This document shows, one piece after another, positions 8,883-12,338 of a DNA stretch of 12,338 bases. A model generated the notes under the pieces. That model was not told where the DNA came from, did not search any database, and saw only the letters and a list, made by a program, of their open reading frames with translations. The position numbers and the translations under genes are program-made. Source of the stretch: Parvularia atlantis (Eukaryota > Opisthokonta > Rotosphaerida); the NCBI GenBank assembly GCA_943704415.1, contig CALSCO010000989.1, forward strand, positions 1 to 12,338, given 5' to 3'. Position 1 is the first letter of the stretch. The number at the start of each line of letters is the position of its first letter.

Positions 8883-8948
8883 GAGAGAAAGTGCGGCGGT
8901 TATTTTGTGCTGTGTCTGTCGGTCGGAATACAATGCGCATCCGCACGT
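8883..8948. terminator. 66-bp shared 3' end region of two convergent genes
   Basis: The gap holds ggttattttgtgctgtgt and an A/T-richer patch (ggaatacaatg), clearly less GC than the flanking exons. Both transcripts must be cleaved here or inside the opposite gene. No AATAAA is present on either strand, so the polyadenylation signal of this organism is different or degenerate. Confidence 0.4.
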
Positions 8949-11409
8949 CTAGTTGCTCGCGCTGTAGGGCTTGGGCTCGCGCTCGGTGAACGCGCCGCTC
9001 TGGTACGACAGTTTGCTGCCGCGGGCGAGCGGGCGCGCCGCGTGAGCAAGGCACGGCAGCAGGTACGTCGCACTGCGCACCGTGGGCCGAGCGAGCCGGC
9101 AGTGCTGCAGACGTCGAGGCACATGGCCAGCCGGCGCAGCTGCAGCGTGAGCAGCTTGTCCTCTGAGCCGGCCACCAGCAGTTCGTGCCAGTGGTCGTTG
9201 ACCTCGGCCTCGACCTCACGCATGGCCGGGAGGGTGTCGGGTGTCTTCTCCTCGCCTCCAACTGCAGCCTTGACGAACGTCCACAGGGGCGACGACTGCG
9301 GGTAGTCGGTCGGAATCTGCACACGGAACGTGAACGTGTCCTTCTGGTGCCGCCAGACGGACTGGAAGCGGCGCGGCTTGACGGCGTCGCCGCCGGTCTC
9401 GCGTTCGCCGGCCTCGCGCTCGCCCGTGCCGTCCTCGTTGATAATCTGCGAACGCGCAGCGGGTGAGTGGACCCAGCATGCGCTCAGCCACGCATGCACC
9501 TCCTTCCACTCGGCGACGACCGCGGCCGAGGGGCTCGACGGGAAGAGCTTGGTGAGCGCGATCGGGATAGGCACAAACATGTTGCTCTTCGCCAGCAGGT
9601 CCAGCTGCACCTTGACCGTGCGCAGCGTACGCAGGCGCAGCAGCAAGCGCTGCAGCAGCGCCGGCAGGCACCGCGCGAGGTTCTGCGCGTCCGCCCGCAC
9701 CGTCAGCGGGCGCCTGCAGACAGCAGCTCGCGCGCGCCTTGTCGTAGATCGCAGCACCCGCCGACGTCGCGATCGACGCGGGCGCGGGCACGTCCAGGCC
9801 GCACAGCAGCTGCGCCCAATGGAACGCGTGGCCCTGCGCAAGCCGCGGCTGGAACGCGAACGAGCTGCGGCCCCAGGGGTGTTGTCAGCGCGGCGAAGGC
9901 TGGCCGGCGTGCGCACCCATCCAGCAGGTACGCGTGCGCGGCGATCGGCGAGGCCGTGCCAGTGTCGCCCGGGAACAGGTCGACGAGCGCGTACTGAACA
10001 CACGCGCCGTCAGACCACGCCGCACGCCGCACGCCGCGCGTGTCGCACACACCGGCTCGGCGCACGACACGCTCACGAGCGACAGCCGCGTCAGGTACGA
10101 GAAACGCAGTGCCGCGTGCTCGGTCGTGCCTGCATCGCACGGGCGTCAGCGTTGCGCGGCACACAAAACACTGCTCGGCCGTGCGCACCGTCACGCAGCG
10201 CGACCTCGAGGCTCAGCGGGTAGCGCTCGTGCAGCTGCTCGAGCTGGCGGACGCGGCGGCGCTCGGCCTCCTGCTGCTTCTCCTCCGCGTTGCCGTCGAC
10301 CTGCGCGGTGCGCCCGCGCGTGAGCACGACCATGGCGCCGCCCCCCGCACGCACATCCATCGTGCCGTCCTGCGCGTCCTCCTGGCCGGCCGTCGGCGCG
10401 GCGGCAGCGCCGCGCTGCACGCCCCAATGCTTGGCGCCGGCCGCGCTCTGCAGCACGCCGTCGGCGATGACGCCGCGCGCCGCCCCGACGTCGCCCGCCA
10501 CGCGCAGGACGATCGTCGGCACCGTGTCTGCAAACTGCGTCAGGCACGCGCAGGGAGAGCTGTGACGGCGGCGTCGCACCGATCCCGCTCTGCTGCAGGC
10601 CGAGCAGGCGCGTGTAGAGCGTGTAGAGTGGCGGCGGCAGGAACGGGGCGTGCGGGTCGAGCGTCGGGCCGGGCGCGATGTCTGGCACGCCGAGTTTCTG
10701 CAGCACCGCAAACGCCTCCTGCACAGCACATCAGCACCGGTGCGTGCGCACACCACGGCTGCCGACGGGCCTTGCGCAGCGCGGCCAGGCGCGTGGGCAC
10801 GTCGTCGATCTTGTCCTGCAGCTCCTTGTTCTGCAGCGCGAGCGCCTTTTTCTTCTCCTGCAGCTCCTTCAGCTGCTCGACCAGCCTGCGCACACCGCCC
10901 TCAGCGACTGCATCGCACGCTGCACGTCGCCGCGCCACCGCTTGCGCTCGCCCAGCTCGTGCATCAGGCGCTGGTGCATCAGCTCGTGCTCGTCGGCCGC
11001 TACCTGCAGCTCGGCGGGCGCGCTTCTCCTGAACTCGTCCTCGTCGACCAGGTCAATGCTCTCGAACAGGTACCTGCGAGCGTCCGCACGCCGTCAGCCG
11101 CCCGTCGCGCTCGTCGTGCACGGCGGGGGGCGCACTGGTGCGTCTGGCAGCGCTCGATCTCGTTGACGATGTGCGACTTTTCGTAGTTGATGTTCTGCAG
11201 CAGCAGGCCGACGCGGTCCATCTGCCGCGCCATCGTCATCCTCTTCTCCTGCCATGCACGCCACGCATACGCTGCTGCTGCTGCGCGCGCACCTGCAGCT
11301 TGGCCTCGTTCACGCGTGCGCGCACGGCGCGCATCCCACCGTTTGTCGCGCGCTGCGCCGCCCTCAGCACCGCAAAGCCGGCCATCGCGTCGTCGACGGC
11401 GCGCTGCAT
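8949..11409 (-). CDS. THOC5: THO complex subunit 5 (THOC5/Fmip family), ~618 aa, 12 exons
   Basis: THOC5 is a subunit of THO, the core of TREX, which couples transcription and splicing to nuclear mRNA export. Exons (minus): 11409-11293, 11248-11136, 11073-10939, 10885-10771, 10718-10580, 10527-10189, 10129-10053, 9993-9917, 9864-9766, 9713-9500, 9445-9081, 9015-8949, totalling 1857 nt. Family matches run in order: coiled coil with LLLQNINYEKSHIVNEI (human LQLQNLLYEVMHLQKEI), SIDLVDEDEFRRSAP, ELGERKRLVEQLKELQEKKK, the diagnostic FLPPPLYTLY near residue 190, RYPLSLEVALRDG near 308, DLFPGDTG, GHAFHWAQLLCGL, then REVEAEVNDHWHELL and LRRLAMCLDV near the C-terminus (human MEGEVNVCYKELC..LQRLCVLLDV). 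Human THOC5 is 683 aa. The N-terminal segment before the coiled coil is about half the human length, so an upstream exon may be missing. Intron 4 appears to use a GC donor. The donor of intron 9 (gtcggc) is also weak. Confidence 0.9.
10719..10770 (-). other. Probable GC-AG intron in THOC5
   Basis: The frame ..TRLAALRK must join EAFAVLQKLG. No GT donor in this stretch gives the right phase, but CGCAAG|gcccgt does, with the acceptor tgctgtgcag. The resulting intron is 52 bp, the modal size here, and has CTGAT before the acceptor. GC-AG introns are a known minority class of U2 introns. Confidence 0.65.
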
Positions 11410-11453
11410 CTGCGTGCGCCCCGATGCGATCGTGAGCGACGTGCCGCGCGCGA

Positions 11454-11537
11454 TCACGAAGCCGCACGACGCGCCTCCGCCGCATCGGCCGCGCGCGCCG
11501 CCGCCGCCGCCGCCGCCATGATGACGCCGACGTCCAT
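11454..11537 (-). other. Short upstream ORF (27 aa) before THOC5, or unjoined first exon
   Basis: An ATG at 11537 opens MDVGVIM, seven Ala from the GCG repeat, then RAADAAEARRAAS and TGA at 11456-11454, 44 bp before the THOC5 ATG. Its Ala/Arg/Glu make-up resembles a coding N-terminus. A well-formed 48-bp intron (gtgatc..cacgcag, 11457-11410) would remove the stop, but it would join the two frames out of phase. It is therefore either a uORF or part of a first exon whose splice I cannot place. Confidence 0.35.
11496..11517. repeat. GCC/GGC triplet repeat in the THOC5 leader
   Basis: Seven consecutive GCC-type triplets on the plus strand read as GCG Ala codons in the minus-strand upstream frame. 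It is short and GC-only, the same class of slippage repeat as the glycine tract in the phosphatase. Confidence 0.8.
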
Positions 11538-11629
11538 GCTGAGTCGCGCCTGGCTGGATCTGATCAGTTTGTCGCGGCGCACACGGCGGCGGCAAGGGCA
11601 AGGGCCAGGACAAGGACGCGGCTGGCACG

Positions 11630-12338
11630 ATGTGCGCGGCGCCAGAGGACGGCGGCAACAAGGCGGCGAAGCACGATGCGAAGCGCGCCGCTGTGGAGAG
11701 CGACGAGCCGCTTGGTGCGCCCTCTCTCACGGCTGATGCGCGCTCACTGCGTGCATGGTGCAAGCGTGCCCGTTCTGCATCGAGGCGCTGGGCGCGGACG
11801 CGGGCCGCACGCCGTGTCTGCACCCGATCTGCGCCGCGTGCGTGCGCAAGACGGGCGACGCGCGCCGCAAGTGCCTGTTCCTGCTCGGCCTGACGTACTG
11901 CCACGCCGAGTTTGCCCGCGCCGACCTGCTCGAGCCCGCTGCTGCGACGGCCGATGCGGTGGCGACGGTGTGCCAGTCGTGCGAGGAGGCGCCCGCGACG
12001 CACCGCTGCGAGACGTGCGCGATCGACCTGTGCGAGGACGACGCCGAGGCGCATCCGCTGCAGCGCCGCACCAAGGGCCACGTCGTGACGGCCAAGCCCG
12101 GCGCGGCGACGAGCGTGCCGACGTGCAAGGCGCACCCGGTCAACCGCGCAACGCAGTTCTGCAACCGATGCGACCAGCTCGCCTGCGTCGACTGCATCAC
12201 CGCGCCGCATCGCGATCATCCGTTCGTGCCTGTCGCCAAGGGCCTCGAAAAGCAGCGCGCGGCCATCGTCACGCTCGGCAGCGCGCTCGAGCCGCAGCAG
12301 CAGAAGGTCAAGGCGGGCATTGACGCGATCGAGGCCGA
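11630..12338 (+). CDS. RING plus double B-box (TRIM-like) protein, 5' part
   Basis: Exons 11630-11714 and 11765 onward join across a 50-bp intron (gtgcgcc..gtgcaag) and stay open to the window edge, giving 219 residues. After a charged leader, a RING-type finger starts at Cys30: CPFC, then CLHPICAAC (Cys46, His48, Cys51, Cys54). B-box 1 is at about 99-135 (CQSC, CETC, Cys119, Asp122, His126, His135). B-box 2 is at about 150-181 (CKAH, CNRC, CVDC, HRDH). A coiled-coil-like stretch begins GLEKQRAAIV near 189. This RING/B-box/coiled-coil order defines TRIM-type E3 ubiquitin ligases and their relatives. The final RING ligand pair is odd: Cys65 and Cys74 are eight residues apart instead of two, so ligase activity is uncertain. 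The C-terminal domain that would name it lies outside the window. ATG 11630 is the first after an in-frame stop at 11561. Confidence 0.85.

Larger units (their letters stand above)
11410..11629. promoter_or_regulatory. Head-to-head gap between THOC5 and the RING/B-box gene
   Basis: This 220-bp gap should contain both promoters. It holds a GCC repeat at 11496-11517 and the palindrome tgatca at 11561-11566. No TATA or CCAAT box is seen. The minus-strand half contains a short upstream reading frame. In the plus direction, the last in-frame stop before the RING gene ATG is TGA at 11561-11563. Confidence 0.45.

Noticed and set aside
11236-12219. 327-codon open frame on the minus strand, opposite the RING/B-box gene and running into THOC5 exon 1
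   Set aside because: Stop codons are rare in such GC-rich DNA. The frame is Arg/Ala-rich with no family motif, while the plus strand has paired zinc ligands.
1-12338. Bacterial operon, CRISPR array, insertion sequence or integrated virus
   Set aside because: There are no spaced direct repeats, terminal inverted repeats, transposase or viral genes, and the genes are spliced and eukaryote-specific.

Overview
This is a compact, intron-rich, very GC-rich nuclear segment from a microbial eukaryote. It is not bacterial. Every gene that can be read is broken by very short introns (about 42 to 83 bp, plus one of 123 bp), and joining exons at GT..AG (in one case GC..AG) restores single reading frames that match eukaryote-only families: a THO/TREX mRNA-export subunit, an ACOT9-type double-hotdog thioesterase, a Kv-beta-like aldo/keto reductase, a purple acid phosphatase, and a RING plus double B-box (TRIM-like) protein. 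TRIM-like architecture and THOC5 suggest a protist, perhaps a free-living flagellate of obazoan grade, but the sequence does not settle the lineage.

Layout, left to right. 1-75: last codons of a plus-strand RS/RD-rich protein. 117-2951, minus: 16-exon gene for an unrecognised helical protein of about 651 aa. 2987-4990, plus: 12-exon ACOT9-like acyl-CoA thioesterase, probably mitochondrial. 5257-6871, minus: 11-exon Kv-beta-like aldo/keto reductase. 7033-8882, plus: 9-exon secreted purple acid phosphatase. 8949-11409, minus: 12-exon THOC5. 11630 to the window end, plus: RING/B-box protein, cut off by the window.

The seven genes strictly alternate strands, so each junction is either tail-to-tail (41, 266 and 66 bp between stop codons) or head-to-head (35, 161 and 220 bp between start codons). 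By my models, about 68% of the window is coding, 26% intron and 6% intergenic. The three head-to-head gaps should be shared bidirectional promoters. The one at 6872-7032 holds a striking inverted repeat: two oppositely facing CCAAT boxes around a CRE-like TGACGTC.

I modelled 56 introns by hand. 50 start GTG, 35 start GTGCG, and 54 end CAG. Many carry a CTGAC/CTCAC/CTGAT branch-like element 10-20 nt before the acceptor, with no pyrimidine tract. The models rest on frame continuity, splice dinucleotides and recalled family motifs. No alignment or search was run. The genes do not form one pathway. The only theme is RNA handling (RS protein, THOC5), and shared promoters rather than operons would be the means of co-expression.
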